Part shown: piece after piece, positions 1 through 11,782 of the stretch
How positions within the stretch are numbered: position 1 is the first letter of the stretch
How the letters are laid out: every line of letters starts with the position of its first letter
Assembly: GCA_009763385.1 (NCBI GenBank)
Contig: CM019822.1
Location: forward strand, 26,964,842 to 27,028,841
DNA length: 64,000 nucleotides
Reading direction: 5' to 3'
Origin: Coix lacryma-jobi var. lacryma-jobi
Taxonomy: Eukaryota; Streptophyta; Magnoliopsida; Poales; Poaceae
The notes under the pieces: model-generated
Told to the model about the DNA's origin: nothing
The model's database searches: none
Seen by the model: the letters and a program-made list of their open reading frames with translations, nothing else
Made by a program: the position numbers and the translations under genes

Positions 1-1
1 C

Positions 2-919
2 AATGCCAACCTCAATTTTGAGTTGAAACCAGCTCTGATCACGATGGTCCAAGCTAGCCCGTTCTGTGGCAAAGCTCATGAGGATGCCAATGCTCACCTC
101 CAACAATTCTTGGAGATTTGCGACACCTTCACCATTAAGGGGATAACCTAAGAAGTCATCCGTCTTCGTCTCTTTCCTTTCTCTTTGATAGGAAAAGCGA
201 AGCAATGGTTCTATACCGATCGCAACGCTGTAGACACATGGGACAAGTGTTCCAATGCTTTTCTCGCTAAATTCTTTCCTATGGGCAAGACGAATGCTCT
301 TCGCAACAAGATCTCCAGCTTTACGCAACAAGCCGAGGAATCTATTCCCGAGGCTTGGGAGAGGTTGCAAGAGTATGTCACTGCTTGTCCGCACCATGGT
401 ATGGAGGACTGGCTATTGATCCAGAACTTCTACCATGGCCTAACTCCACTCTCTAGAAGCCATTTGGATGCCGCCGCCGGCGGTGCATTCTTTTCTTTGA
501 ATGTTGCAAATGCTAAGGCTCTCATAGAGAAGATGGTGTCAAACCAAGGATGGAATGACGAGAGACTGCAGCCCCGTAAGCGAGGTATGCATTCCCTTAA
601 GGAAGCCGACATGATCGTGGCCAAGATGGACCTGCTCGCAAAGAAGCTGGACAGCTGTGAGAAGATGAACCAACAAGAGAGTGTCCAATCTCTAGAATCT
701 TACATGACTTGCGAAGTCTGTGGAGAAACCGAACATTCTGGGAACTACTGCCCTGAGCTACATGAAGATTTGAACTTCATCAACAACAACAACGGTTTCC
801 GTCAACCAAATCAAGGATGGAATCAACACTCCAATTCTCAAGGTAACAATTCATTCCCTCGCTCTAATTTTCATAATTCTGATGATTTCTCGTTCTTAAA
901 GAATTTAGTTTACTCATAA
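2..919 (+). pseudogene. gag: gag region of the non-autonomous element, with nonsense codons
   Basis: The reading frame is open from the window edge except for TAA at 149-151, and it ends at TAA 917-919. The retrotransposon gag core is recognisable: GKAKQWFY, then a helical stretch with FLAKFFPMGK, then EAWERLQEYVTACPHHGM and FYHGL. A CX2C...HX4C-like zinc knuckle starts with CEVCGETEHSGNYC near 715-760. The protein would coat and package element RNA in cytoplasmic particles. Both stops sit where CAA would read Gln, consistent with C-to-T decay of a methylated copy. The protease frame continues in phase directly after 919, so gag and pro were originally one polyprotein. The true start lies upstream of the window. 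Confidence 0.8.
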
Positions 920-1804
920 GGTAAAACTACTGAATTTTTGAATAAGAAATTAATGGTGAATGATAAAATTCTTGAGAATATAAATGCTAAATTGGAAGAT
1001 TTCTCATCTGCTCTGAAAAATCAACTCAGCTTTAATAAGATGTTAGAAACCCAATTAGCTCAACTTGCTGCTATCATACCATCTTTTGAATCTGGCAAAA
1101 TTCCTACTAAACCTGACATGGAAACTGCTAATATGGTTGAAATAAAATATTTTAACTATTATGAAGATCAAACCATGACTATTAAAAAGGGTGATCCTGG
1201 TAGTCCCATAATTAGATGCTCAATCTTTGGTGAAGTCTTTAAAAATGCCATGTGTGATTTAGGATCAAGTGTGAACATTTTATCTAAAGATTTTTATGAA
1301 AACTCATTCTTTCCACCCATGTCATCCACATCTGCCTATGTTGTGCTAGCTGATCAATCCACTTGCTATGTAGAAGGAATAGTTAATGATCTACCTGTTC
1401 ATATTAGAGGCTCCTATGTTCCTACTGATTTCATAATATTAGATATGGGAAATAGGAAAGATGTGCCTTTAATTTTGGGTAGACCCTTCTTGAATACTGT
1501 TAATGCTTGCATATATATCGGGACTGGTAAAATTCAAATGACATTAGGAGGGAGGAAGGAAATATTCTCCTTCTCCCGTGGTCCCGCATATGCCGCTAAC
1601 ATGCAGGTAGCAAAACCCGTTCATACCAAGAAGAGGCGCCCAGGAACAAGGTGGAACAGAAAGAAAGAACCACCTCCTCCTAAGTTGTGTGATTCACATA
1701 ACAAAGGAGAGGTGCCAAAAGAAGAAGAACCAGATGGAGTACTAAGAGAAGAAGTGCCCAAGGAAGAAGATCCACCCGATAAGGATGAAACTCCATGGAC
1801 CTAA
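920..1804 (+). pseudogene. pro: Aspartic protease domain (gag-pro C-terminus)
   Basis: This continues the gag frame after TAA at 917-919. The retropepsin active site is the DLGSS motif, with the Asp codon at 1256-1258, followed by VNILSKDF; the usual hydrophobic-hydrophobic-G motif appears as LILGRPFLNT. The part before the active site is rich in Asn, Leu and Lys. The C-terminus (from about 1610) is a Lys/Glu/Pro-rich tail of the kind often linking protease to reverse transcriptase, but here a TAA at 1802-1804 ends the frame and no RT follows. It would cleave the Gag precursor. The first ATG after the stop is at 938, but translation as a separate protein is doubtful. Confidence 0.75.
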
Positions 1805-2793
1805 GGTATGGTTTACTTTTAATTTTTATTTCCCTTTTCGAATAAATAACATATGCCATGCATGCAACTTAAAAAAAATAGTTATCATTAGTTATATGCA
1901 TAGGTATATGTTAACTTAGTTAGAATAATATCATAGTACAGTTTCCCTTTTCACAACATTAGATAGTTTCCCTTTTAATAAAATGAGAACAAGAGCTCCG
2001 ACTGAGAAGAAGAAGGCCTTTCACCAAGCAAGAAGCCAGCTTGGGGGAGACTCCCGCTCCAATAAGGTATGTCTCCAGCCTACCCTTTACATTCAGTTCT
2101 TAAATTCTATATCTTTTGAATGTCATATGCTTGCCTAAGTATCCATTCCATGAATAATATTGATAAAATCTGCTTAAACAAGTTGAAACCTGAATAAGAC
2201 TTGAAATATGTCATGCAAATGCTATTGCTATGGTTTGAATAACTGGTATTATCTAAGTTGTAGCTTTTGTGGGTTGCACATGCTTTAACTGAAATCATGC
2301 TTAGTGAGTAAAGTTAGTAAGAAATGGAGTAATTCTTTAAACTTGTTAAGGTGAAATTAGGACCTAATCTGGAGGATTTCTTTTAAAAATTATGAAAACC
2401 TTGCTAAAAGTTCCTCCTAGATTTTATCTCATCCCACCACCAGCCAAATATTTGCTAGTCATTAGTCAAAACCACATAGAGCTTTGTTTGTGTTGAGCTT
2501 TGTTAGACCTCATAGATCTTAGTAGAGAAGCTTATCATAACTTTTGAATCAAGATTCACGTACACCCACCATAAATTGCCTACTATCCACTCCGGAAGTT
2601 TGCAATCACCAAATAAATTGCTTATTCTCTACACCGGAGATATGTAATACCCTACCAAACATCCCATTGCTAGCCTTATGTTTACTCCTACACTAGGAAT
2701 AAGCATTTCTCTCCCTTTCCCTATTCATTTCAAAAATCCTTTCCTATAAATAACCTGGGGAAATCTAGAGCTAAAAGAGAGAGAGAGAAAAAT

Positions 2794-2880
2794 GAGCAAA
2801 GTAGCTCAAGAAAGGACTATGTCCTGAAAAAAAAATAATAATAAAAAAGAGCAAAGTAGCTCAAAATAGGACTATGTCCT
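2794..2880 (+). repeat. Tandem pair of hairpin modules
   Basis: Two units 55 bp apart each contain GAGC-aaagta-GCTC (2794-2807 and 2849-2862) followed by AGGAC-tat-GTCCT (2813-2825 and 2868-2880). Both are perfect short inverted repeats. The array lies about 630-710 nt before the 3' LTR, near the relative position of the hairpin array in the minus-strand element (29689-29778). Confidence 0.7.
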
Positions 2881-3466
2881 AAGAAAATGTGAGGACACAT
2901 CTTTTGTCTACTCACTCTGTATCAAAAAAGAGAGAGAGAGAATTATCATTAGCTCTAGACCCCAGGAATCAACTAGGAAGGATTATGAAATATCCCTCTA
3001 TACACTTCCACATAACCACACATGCACATCTTGATCAATTTTTATGATTTGCTGCTCCTTATGATCTGAGTATCTAACTTAGCAATAAACATCAGGCAAT
3101 TTGCTCATGGTTCTTAGCCTACCTATAGCTCCACATATCATTCTTTAGAAATAGGAAATGCTACATTTTGGCCTAAGTGAGGATTTAAACACCATTGAGT
3201 GATTGAGTGGTCTAGGAGGACTTAAGCAAGTTGTTATCTTTTGAAAACCTTGAAAAACCTCCAGACAAAATCCTAGTAACACCTAAGCAAGATAAAAGTT
3301 TCCTATCTACTGCTTTATTTCACTCTTGCATGTTTGAAGTGAAAAGCTATAAGCCCCACATTGCTATGATTCATGATATATGCTAAGTTACTTCTTACTA
3401 TACAATATGCACTTGCATACATTTTAATTTTGCTATCTATCTCATGCTTAATGCTTAAACCGCATT

Positions 3467-3486
3467 GTTGCTCGAGGACGAGCAAC
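3467..3486 (+). other. Stem-loop upstream of the polypurine tract (Athila-type element)
   Basis: GTTGCTCG pairs perfectly with CGAGCAAC around an AGGA loop, giving an 8-bp stem. It ends 19 nt before the LTR. The same architecture is found in the two other elements whose 3' ends are visible (12311-12328; 29131-29150 minus). Confidence 0.75.
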
Positions 3487-3489
3487 AGG

Positions 3490-3505
3490 TTAGCTTGGGG
3501 GAGCT
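3490..3505 (+). other. Polypurine tract of the Athila-type element
   Basis: The purine run gggggag (3497-3503) sits immediately before the LTR start TGTTGACGG. This is the expected position and composition for the plus-strand primer of reverse transcription. Confidence 0.8.
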
Positions 3506-3897
3506 TGTTGACGGTCCTTAAACCCCTGTTTTACCATCAACATTTGACCCTAAAGTCCACCAAAAAGGCATGAAATGTAGTCAAATAGGTTTCAAACTAA
3601 CCGAATTCCACATGTCCATAGAATTTTATATGAATGCAGGATTTGAGCCAAATTTGGACATTTTGACCCACCAGGAGACAAGCCCACTCGGCAGGGCCCA
3701 AATGGGCCTAAGAGGGGTGGCGCCCGCCACCCCTAGGTGGCGCCCGCCAGGCTCAAGTGGCGCCCGCCACTTGGGTTGGCCCAACTTCACCCCCTGCCAC
3801 GTCACCGATCCGTGTGACCTCCCCAGGGCCAAATCTTGGCCCTTGGTCACTAGGTCGGTTTGATCGGAGGGCTTAGGACGAAATGACGCGGATCAAG
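3506..3897 (+). repeat. 3' LTR of the Athila-type element, left segment
   Basis: Begins TGTTGACGGTCC after the PPT. Three GC-rich imperfect palindromes built on GTGGCGCCCGCCAC occur at 3714-3733, 3735-3750 and 3755-3772. The segment is cut by the chromovirus; its last five bases tcaag (3893-3897) are the target-site duplication repeated at 15780-15784. The whole LTR (with 15785-17389) is about 1997 bp. Confidence 0.85.
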
Positions 3898-6800
3898 TGT
3901 AACACCCTGATTTAATTTTCCCCAATTTAATTAAAGAATTTAGAAACTAAATAGGTTGGCTAGTTTATTAGAGGAGGAAAATAAAATTTATTTACCATTT
4001 CCATGTTGCATTCATGCCATTGCATATTTTTATTGAGTGGAAAATAATTTGTTAAACCCATAATAGGGCGAATCGAATTTATTCTATTTCGAAATTAAAT
4101 AAAAAGTTTATGAAAAATTTTCAAAAGCAAACTCAAAATGTTATTTCCAAAACCTAGGGAAAACTATTTCAAAAGTTTGCAAACTATTTGATTTTGAAAC
4201 GGATTTGAATTTGATCTCCAAAGGAATTTGCAAAAGAAATTTCAAAAGAAAAAAAAGGGCAAAGGACAATTCTCTTTCACTCCTTCCCATTTCGGCCCAC
4301 TCCTCCCCTCTCCCCCTCCTGTTTTCCGACCTGGGCCGAGCCCATCACCCGCACCGGCTCATGCCTCCCATTCCCTCCCCCTCGCGGCCCACTGCGTTCG
4401 GCCCAGCGCCACCGCGAGCGCTCTCTCACCGACCTCTCTCTCTCGCTGCCAACCCGACCCCACCCGTCAGCCGTCGTCCCCAACAGCTTCACCCCGCCCT
4501 TCGCGCGACAGCGGCTTGCACTCACCCTTCGCCCCCCTAATCGATCTACAAAACCGAGCCAGCCGCCACCCCTCCTCCCTCCTCGCCCTACAAATATTAT
4601 CCTGAGCACCGCCCGCGTCCCAATTCCTTCGGTTGCTTCACCCTGAGACCCTCCGTGGCACAGCACCACCACCGCAGCCATTGCCAAGCTCAGCCGAGCT
4701 CGCTCCCGCTAGGAGTCCGCCGCTGATCTCTCTCTCCGGCCACCAGCGTGCTCTACGTGACGCGACGCGACCGGAGAACCCCTCCTCGTCGTGGATACAT
4801 GCCGGGAACCCCTCTGCCTCGACACTAGTGGAGTCCGAGCCGCGAGACGCCGCCTCCGCCGTCGATTCATCGCCGCCGAGCCACCCCCATCATCGAGAAC
4901 CCCACCATCGAGCCCGCGGTGAGCTCCTCGTTCCCTTCCACCCTTAATCCCAATCTCTAACGGTACCTAGGGCATCCCCGAGCCCACGCCGGCGAGCTCC
5001 ATGTCCCTGCCATGGCGCACCACCGTGCACAGTGCCGGCCGGCCGCCGACCTCACCCCCAAAACCCCCCTGCGTCGTTCACCTCAAAACCAACGGTGTAG
5101 ATTAGAAGATGTATCGAAGGGGTATGCACCCAGTTCATAGCCTCGTGGACCCAGTCCACCATGGCATCAACCCCGCGCCCACAATCCATCTGGCGAACCG
5201 CTCCAATCGCCACGCGCCACGTGGCACCAACGTCATCGCCACGACTGCAGCCGCGCAGTGCCTCGGCGGTTTTGCAAAAGAACCCCCATCCTTTTATCAA
5301 ATCAACCCGCGCTCCTATGTGACTATTCCCTGAGTCTGCGTACTTTCGCAATCCAAACCCTGTGTTTTCGTCAATTTGAGGCGCGGTCTAGGAGGTCTAT
5401 GGTGGACCGGGACTCGCCACTATCGGTCCACAGGCCATGAACCATGTTCACAGCACAGTCCACCGCCGACCAGGCCGTTTTGCGCAATAAACCCCGATCT
5501 GTTCTGATATCAACCCGCACTCCACTGCATAGTGTTCTGAGTCACGCGAATTTTTGCAATACGAACCCCACAATTCATCCGAAACGAGGCCCAGTCCAGC
5601 CGGCCTTTTTAATTTCATTTCGATTTATTTAAAATGCAAAGTGAACTTTCAACTATTTACAGTTGTGCCATCCAACTTCAAATGCCCATAACTTTTGCGT
5701 TTTAAGTCCGATTTGACCCGTTCAAGTCGCGTTAGATTCGTCTCGTCGAGCTCTACGCGTTAGATCTATTTATATTCCGTTTTCTTACTGTTTGTTGTAC
5801 TGTTATTTATTTCTATGTATTGTGCCATGTATGTTGATTGGGCCAGAGAGTGCGGAGTACGAGGACGCTCCAGACCATCCTTGCGACCCAGTTGATTCGA
5901 CCCAGTCCGAAGGCAAGTGTTCTTGAACATCTTGCACCTACTTTATTTTACTTTTGGTACTAGAGTAGTTAGATCTTGTAGATGCATGCTTGTCATTAAT
6001 TTGAATCCCATGTTAGGGTTTACTAGAATTTGTTTATATTATCCTTGTCGCCTGTTTGGGAGGTTCGGGTAGGTGTCTTGCTTAGCCCTGCAGTCATGGT
6101 TGGGATGGGAGTTAAAATGCTTATAATCTTGATTAATGGAATATGAAACGAATGTGGACATGGTAATTTTGTAGTAACATGGTTATTAGGTAAATCCGGC
6201 AGGATGGACCCGTAATGGTGGTTTTGTGCCGTGGGACTCGGCAGCTGCTTTTGGTTTTGGTTCGGGGCTCGTGCTAGACTTATCCTGCCTGGATCCCTAG
6301 GACCCGGTTCTCGAAGCCTGTAACCCGGCTTAACAGCGCAACCATGAGATCTGGATGGGCTGGACCTGGCTAATTAATTAGTTTCCTCTAAGTTATGCTA
6401 CACGGGGTTTGTTTAGTGGCTCAAGAGGGGTCCCTTGGGGTCGTTGACTTATGGACAGGGGAGAAACCTTAGAGTACGTGTAACACAGGCTTGGAGGGAC
6501 TTTGTAAAGGCCTTGCAGTGCAACCCGCTATGCACCTCGGCAGTGTTTAGCGTGACGGGATCTGCACGACTCATGGGTAACGATGTGCAACCTCTGCAGA
6601 GTGTAAAACTGGTATATCAGCCGTGCTCACGGTCACGAGCGGCTTGGACTTCTTCGAGATTAGTTGGTTACTGGTTGGTTTTGGGTTCGGGTCATCTGAT
6701 GGACTTCAGGTGCGGGTGCCTGATGGACTTCAGGTGTTGGTTGCTCGGTGTGATTCCGAGTGTGGTTTGCTCGGTGCGACTCCGAGTGTCGTTACTTTTC

Positions 6801-7329
6801 TACAGTATCTGTGGCTATAACCTAGTAAATAGGTGCATAGGATTAATAGGATTAATAGGGTGTGTCGCTTTAGGCGCTTGAGTCAAACAAAGTCAGCCTA
6901 CCCTTGTTATTAGCCTCACAAGCATATATTTCCTACACTTGCGGAGTACATTTCGATGTACTCACCCTTCCTCTTTGTCCCCCTGCTACCCCACCCAGAC
7001 GCTGGAGACTACGTCTACGAGGAGCCGGAGTATCCAGAAGACGGAGGCTACGACCCTGACGACCTGTACTAGGATGGCGCTACCCCCGGTCGACCTTCCT
7101 GTGGAGTGGAGTCCAGATCTTCCGCATCTTCGTCAGAGTTTACCTTAGAGTCAGTTTCATGAGAGTCTGTACTTTTCTTTCAGACCCGAGGGTCATTTAT
7201 GTAACAAAGTTCGATATTATTAATAAAGCATTGTTTTGATATTTACTATGATGTGGATATATGTATGGAAATTGATCCTGGCATACATATATTGTGCTCC
7301 AATTTTGTTCTTAAAATTGGGGTGTCACA
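3898..7329 (+). repeat. 5' LTR of the chromovirus
   Basis: 3432 bp, TG...CA. The first 350 bp are AT-rich, followed by a GC-rich stretch (about 4270-5600) that creates many spurious open frames on both strands. The palindrome CTCTGCAGAG (6592-6601) and hairpin CCGTG-CT-CACGG (6621-6632) form a block also found in the other chromovirus-type LTRs here. No TATA box is convincing; tacaaatatta near 4589 is a weak candidate. Confidence 0.95.
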
Positions 7330-7332
7330 GAG

Positions 7333-7348
7333 TGGTATCGGAGCCGTG
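7333..7348 (+). other. Primer binding site (initiator tRNA-Met type)
   Basis: tggtatcggagcc lies 3 nt after the 5' LTR end. It matches the complement of the plant initiator tRNA-Met 3' end (TGGTATCAGAGCC) at all but one position. Confidence 0.85.
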
Positions 7349-7710
7349 TTGACCGTAGGACGCTACCCTAGTCAGTCGTCGAATTTACAAAACTATTTTT
7401 ACAAAGTCTGACCCCTTTTCCCACTTCTGTAGCCTGTCTCTGCTGAAAATTCAAATTTTGTTTAAAAGTAGGTCCTCCAAACTCGTAAGAAGCCCGCCAT
7501 AATTATGTGATCTCGTAGGTCGTTGAATGACATGTACTTGTGCATATGTAATGTTTTGGTTCTTTGTAATGATTGTTGGTGTGTTGTGACCGTCAGGTTG
7601 CGGCGACATCATTTGTTTAAAATATCTTACTAATCGAATTAACTAACCAAATCAGGGTTGTTATATATCTACTTATCATATCTCACTCTTACTCCTGGAA
7701 AATGTAACAG
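7349..7710 (+). other. Chromovirus leader
   Basis: An untranslated leader of about 360 nt between PBS and the gag start. It ends with a pyrimidine-rich tract and aacag directly before the ATG at 7711, resembling a 3' splice site. A donor-like gtaaga lies near 7486. No frame is supported. Confidence 0.5.
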
Positions 7711-8354
7711 ATGGTTGACACCAGGAGCAGCGCGGGTAACGCCGGTAACGCTGGCGGGAGCGGGGCAGGTGGCAACCAGCCGCCTCATCCACCTCCGCCC
7801 CCGTACGACCCGCTCCAGATGGCCCAGATGCAGAACCAGATGATGCAGAACATGGCCCAGATGATGCAGCACATGCAGCAGATGGCGCAGGCTGCTCAGG
7901 GTGCTCAGGGTGCAGGAGCTGCACAGCCACCCCGACCGGATGACACTCTCAGGAGCTTCATGACGACGCGCCCTCCAGTGTTCCACCACGCCATAGAGCC
8001 AATGGATGCGGATGATTGGCTCGAGACGATTACAGGCAAGTTGCAGCTTGCCCATGTCGGGGACCTTGATAAGGCCCTCTACGCCGCGCACCAGCTTCAG
8101 GGCCCGGCGAAGAACTGGTGGACTGCCTACACCGCAGCTCATGCGGACGCCAACTCGATCACTTGGGAGGATTTCCGTAAGGCATTCCGCGACCAGTACG
8201 TCCCTTTCGGCGAGATCAGGGTGAAGCGCCGAGAGTTTCAGGACCTCCGGCAGGGCGCGATGACAGTGCGTGAGTATCTCACGCAGTTCAGCCAGCTGTC
8301 CCGTTACGCCCCAGATGACGTGGACACGGACGACAAGAAGCAGGAGTGTTTCAG
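7711..8354 (+). CDS. gag: Gag, first coding segment (chromovirus)
   Basis: Starts at ATG 7711. The N-terminus is Gly/Pro-rich, then Met/Gln-rich (repeated QMMQNMAQMMQ-like turns near residues 30-60). The retrotransposon gag core follows with DDWLETITGKLQLAHV, ALYAAHQLQGPAKNWWTAY, ITWEDFRKAFRDQYVPFGE and REYLTQFSQLSRYAP. These are the capsid-type landmarks of Tekay-clade Gag. The segment stops making Gag sense at 8354: reading on gives an unrelated tail and a stop at 8464-8466, whereas skipping 8355-8454 restores the normal Gag sequence in the pol frame. Gag forms the particle that packages element RNA. Confidence 0.85.
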
Positions 8355-8454
8355 GCAAGATCTCTGTCATTCTTTAGTATTAACAAATTCTTCATACACC
8401 CTTGTTCATTCCTTTTGCTGCCTGATAAATAATAAAATTTGTTATCTGCTTCAG
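8355..8454 (+). other. Putative 100-bp GC-AG intron inside gag
   Basis: The segment is AT-rich amid GC-rich coding DNA. It has boundaries CAG|GCAAGA at 8355 and TTCAG|G at 8454, a possible branch site ctgat about 30 nt before the acceptor, and several in-frame stops. Its length is not a multiple of three; removing it joins the gag frame at 7711 to the pol frame at 8455 in phase (intron phase 2). The direct repeat ttcaggca (8350-8357 and 8450-8457) means it could also be a small insertion with an 8-bp target duplication that happens to be spliceable. I see no clear terminal inverted repeats. Confidence 0.65.
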
Positions 8455-11400
8455 GCATGGGCTTAACCCAGGACTCCGCTATGCCCTAGCTTCAAATGAG
8501 TATTCCTCATTTCAGAAGCTGGTTGACCGTGCCTTCGCAGTGGAGAAGGAACGGAAGGACCTCGATGCAGATCGCAAGAGGAAGATGACGTTCCAGGGAC
8601 AGTCCTCCGGCAGCTCCGCTCGACCCCGCTACGCTCCACCTGCCTCAGCTTCCAGGCAGATTCCCCAGCAGCAGCAGTACCGCCCGCCCCAGTCCCGGCA
8701 GCCCGCTCCTCAGTACAGGCATCCAGCTCCACAGTACCAGGCTCCACCTCAGCAGCAGCAGCAGCCGCCTCGCCAGGCTCAGGCACCTCGCCAGGGCCTC
8801 CCAGCTCCACAGCAGCCCCGTCCAGCACAGGGGGCAGGTCAGATTGGTCCCTGCTACAAGTGCAACCAGATGGGACACTTCGCCAACAAGTGTCCATTGA
8901 GGCAGCCAGCTCCACCGCAGTCACGTCCCGCAGGCCAGCCCCAGAGCTACACCCGTGGTCGTGCGAACCACGTGTCAGCGGAGTCTGCTCAGACGGCACC
9001 AGATGTGGTGTTTGGTACGTTCCTTGTTGACTCCCACCCAGTTACAGTCTTGTTTGATTCTGGAGCATCTCATTCGTTCATATCAGCACCCTGCGCATCT
9101 AAATATAATATGAATAGAGTGTTGATGAAAAAGCATCTGCTAGTGAATTCTCCTGGAGGAGAACTGATATCGAGGCATGTGTGCCCGAATGTGAGCTTAA
9201 CCATAAGGGGGGTAGTCTTTCCCACCTCTCTTATTGTTCTGGATTCCCAAGGTATTGATGTCATTCTGGGAATGGATTGGCTACGCAAGTACCAGGGAGT
9301 CATTGATTGTGCTCAGAGGCTCATCACAGTGAAGCATCCAGATGGCACGAAGATTGTGTATCGAGCACCGACAAAGATGATAGAAGAAGCCAGAGCATAT
9401 GAGGCTGTCGTGGTACCTGATATCCGAGTTGTCAAGGAATTCCCTGATGTCTTCCAGAAAGTGCCAGGTATGCCACCTGATCGTGAGATTGAGTTCTCTA
9501 TTGATTTAGTTCCTGGCACTGCACCTATATACAGGCGACCATATAGAATGGATGCCGAAAAGCTAGCCGAGCTGAAGACGCAGATCCAAGAGCAGTTAGA
9601 GAAGGGGCATATTCGTCCTAGTACATCCCCGTGGGGAGCCCCTGTGATCTTTGTTCCGAAGAAGGATGGAGGTCTGCGGATGTGCGTTGATTACCGCGCA
9701 TTGAATGAAGCTACCATCAAGAACAAGTACCCGATTCCTCGCATTGATGATCTGTTTGATCAGTTGAAGGGTGCTCATGTGTTCTCGAAGATTGACCTGC
9801 AAACAGGCTATAACCAGCTGAAGATTCGTGAAGCTGATATCCCGAAGACGGCATTCATAACTCGATATGGGCTATATGAGTACACAGTGATGTCCTTCGG
9901 CTTGACTAATGCCCCAGCTTTCTTCATGTATCTGATGAACAAGGTCTTCATGGAGTTTTTAGATCTGTTCGTCGTGGTGTTCCTTGATGATATCCTGATA
10001 TTCTCAAAGACTGAAGAAGAACATGAGAAGCATCTGAGGTTAGTGTTGCAGAAGCTCAGAGAGCATCGGTTGTATGCAAAGCTGAGCAAATGCGAGTTCT
10101 GGTTGAAGAAGGTTGCATATTTGGGGCATATCATCTCAGAGGGTGGTGTATCAGTGGATCCAGGCAAGGTCCAAGATATATTGGACTGGAAGGTACCTGA
10201 GAGCGTTACTGAGATTCGGAGTTTCCTCGGTATGGCGGGATACTATCGCAGATTCATTGAGGGATTCTCCAAGATCGTGAAGCCGATGACGAGACTGACT
10301 GCGAAGGGTACCAAGTTTGTATGGTCCCCTGAATGCCAGACTGGTTTCGAGGAGCTGAAAGCGAGATTGACCTCTGCTCCTATTCTTGTCATGCCAGATG
10401 TCCAGAAGAACTTCACTGTGTATTGTGATGCTTCGCGACAGGGTCTAGGATGTGTGCTTATGCAGGAAGGTCGGGTGATTGCTTATGCCTCGAGACAGCT
10501 CAGGAAGCATGAGCTGAATTACCCTACTCATGATCTAGAGTTGGCAGCTGTTGTTCATGCTCTGAAGATCTGGAGGCACTATCTGATGGGCAAGAAGACA
10601 AAGATATACACTGATCATAAGAGCTTGAAGTATATTTTCACCCAGCCAGATCTGAATCTTCGCCAACGGAGATGGCTCGAGTTGATCAAAGACTATGATC
10701 TGAGTATCAACTATCATCCAGGCAAGGCGAATGTTGTTGCAGATGCCTTGAGCAGGAAGGTCTACTGTAATGTGCTAGAGATCAAGGAGCAGCAGCCTGA
10801 GTTGCATGAAGAGTTTGTGAAGCTCAACTTGGGTATTCTCGGCCACACTGATGCAGTAGCCATGGAGGTTGATTCGACCTTGGAGCATGATATCCAAGCA
10901 GGGCAGCTCACTGATGAGTATCTTCTGGAGATCAGACAGTCGATCAAGGAGGACAAAGCCCCAGGGTTCGCAGAGGATGATCAGGGTGTCTTATGGTTCA
11001 GAGGCAGAATCTGTGTTCCAGATGTGAAGGATATCAAGGAGTTGATCTTGAGAGAAGCTCATGATTCAGCCTACTCTCTCCATCCAGGCAGTACCAAGAT
11101 GTACCAGGATCTGAAGCAGTATTACTGGTGGTATGGGATGAAGAGGGAAGTAGCAGAGTATGTGGCCTTGTGTGACACATGTCAGAGGGTTAAGGCCCAA
11201 CATCAGAGACCAGCTGGTTTGCTACAGCCTCTGCAGATTTCAGAGTGGAAATGGGAACAGATCAGCATGGACTTCATCACTAGTTTGCCCAGGACACAGT
11301 CTGGATATGACTCTATCTGGGTCATAGTTGATCGGTTGACCAAGGTTGCTCACTTCATCCCTGTCAAGGAAACATATAAGGGCGATAGACTTGCAGAGTT

Positions 11401-11782
11401 GTACATGTCCCGCATTGTATGCTTGCATGGAGTACCTAAGATCATAGTATCTGACAGAGGTACACAGTTCACATCCAGATTCTGGAAGCGGTTGCATGAG
11501 TCTATGGACACTCGCCTCAGTTTCAGTTCGGCTTATCACCCTCAGACTGATGGTCAGACAGAGAGGGTGAATCAGATTCTGGAGGACATGTTGAGAGCCA
11601 GTGCACTCCAGAATAGCCAGAGTTGGGATGTGAGTCTGCCATATGCAGAGTTTTCATATAACAACAGCTATCAGGCCAGTCTGAAGATGTCACCGTTTGA
11701 GGCACTATATGGCAGGAAGTGCAGAACTCCTTTGTTCTGGAATCAGGTTGGAGAAGGAAAGTCTTTGGCCCCGAGTCTATAG
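8455..11782 (+). CDS. gag-pol: Gag C-terminus and Pol (protease, RT, RNase H, integrase core)
   Basis: Open from 8455 without needing a start if 8355-8454 is spliced out; an internal ATG lies at 8540. Order: Gag C-terminus, a Gln/Pro-rich linker, and the zinc knuckle CX2CX4HX4C (8852-8893). Then come the retropepsin motif DSGAS (Asp codon 9056-9058), RT with VDYRALN and the FLDD catalytic pair (9986-9991), and RNase H (first Asp 10427-10429). Integrase has an HHCC zinc region (about 11055-11190) and a DDE triad at 11270, 11453 and 11561, with 35 residues between the last two. All key residues seen are intact. The frame ends at a TAG at 11780-11782 just after YGRKCRTPLFWNQVGE, because one base appears to be missing near 11751-11760; the rest of integrase continues in another frame. 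The enzymes copy element RNA into DNA and insert it. Confidence 0.9.

Larger units (their letters stand above)
1805..3505 (+). other. Non-coding internal region of the Athila-type element
   Basis: No reading frame of interest is present. The region holds a GA-rich low-complexity run near 2776-2790 and a tandem repeat with small hairpins (2794-2880). It also has a block at 3018-3036 that is identical over 19 nt to 29582-29600 on the other strand. A stem-loop lies at 3467-3486 and the polypurine tract just before the LTR. The region corresponds in position to 29111-30893 of the minus-strand element. Confidence 0.7.

Noticed and set aside
4205..5632. Several overlapping open frames on both strands in the chromovirus 5' LTR (repeated at 12655-14082)
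   Set aside because: They lie in GC-rich LTR DNA, are low-complexity (Pro/Ser/Arg), repeat in both LTRs and match no protein family.
8355..8454. Insertion of an ordinary hAT MITE in gag
   Set aside because: The 8-bp direct repeat fits, but the ends show no convincing inverted repeats and the boundaries match splice sites; kept as the alternative explanation.
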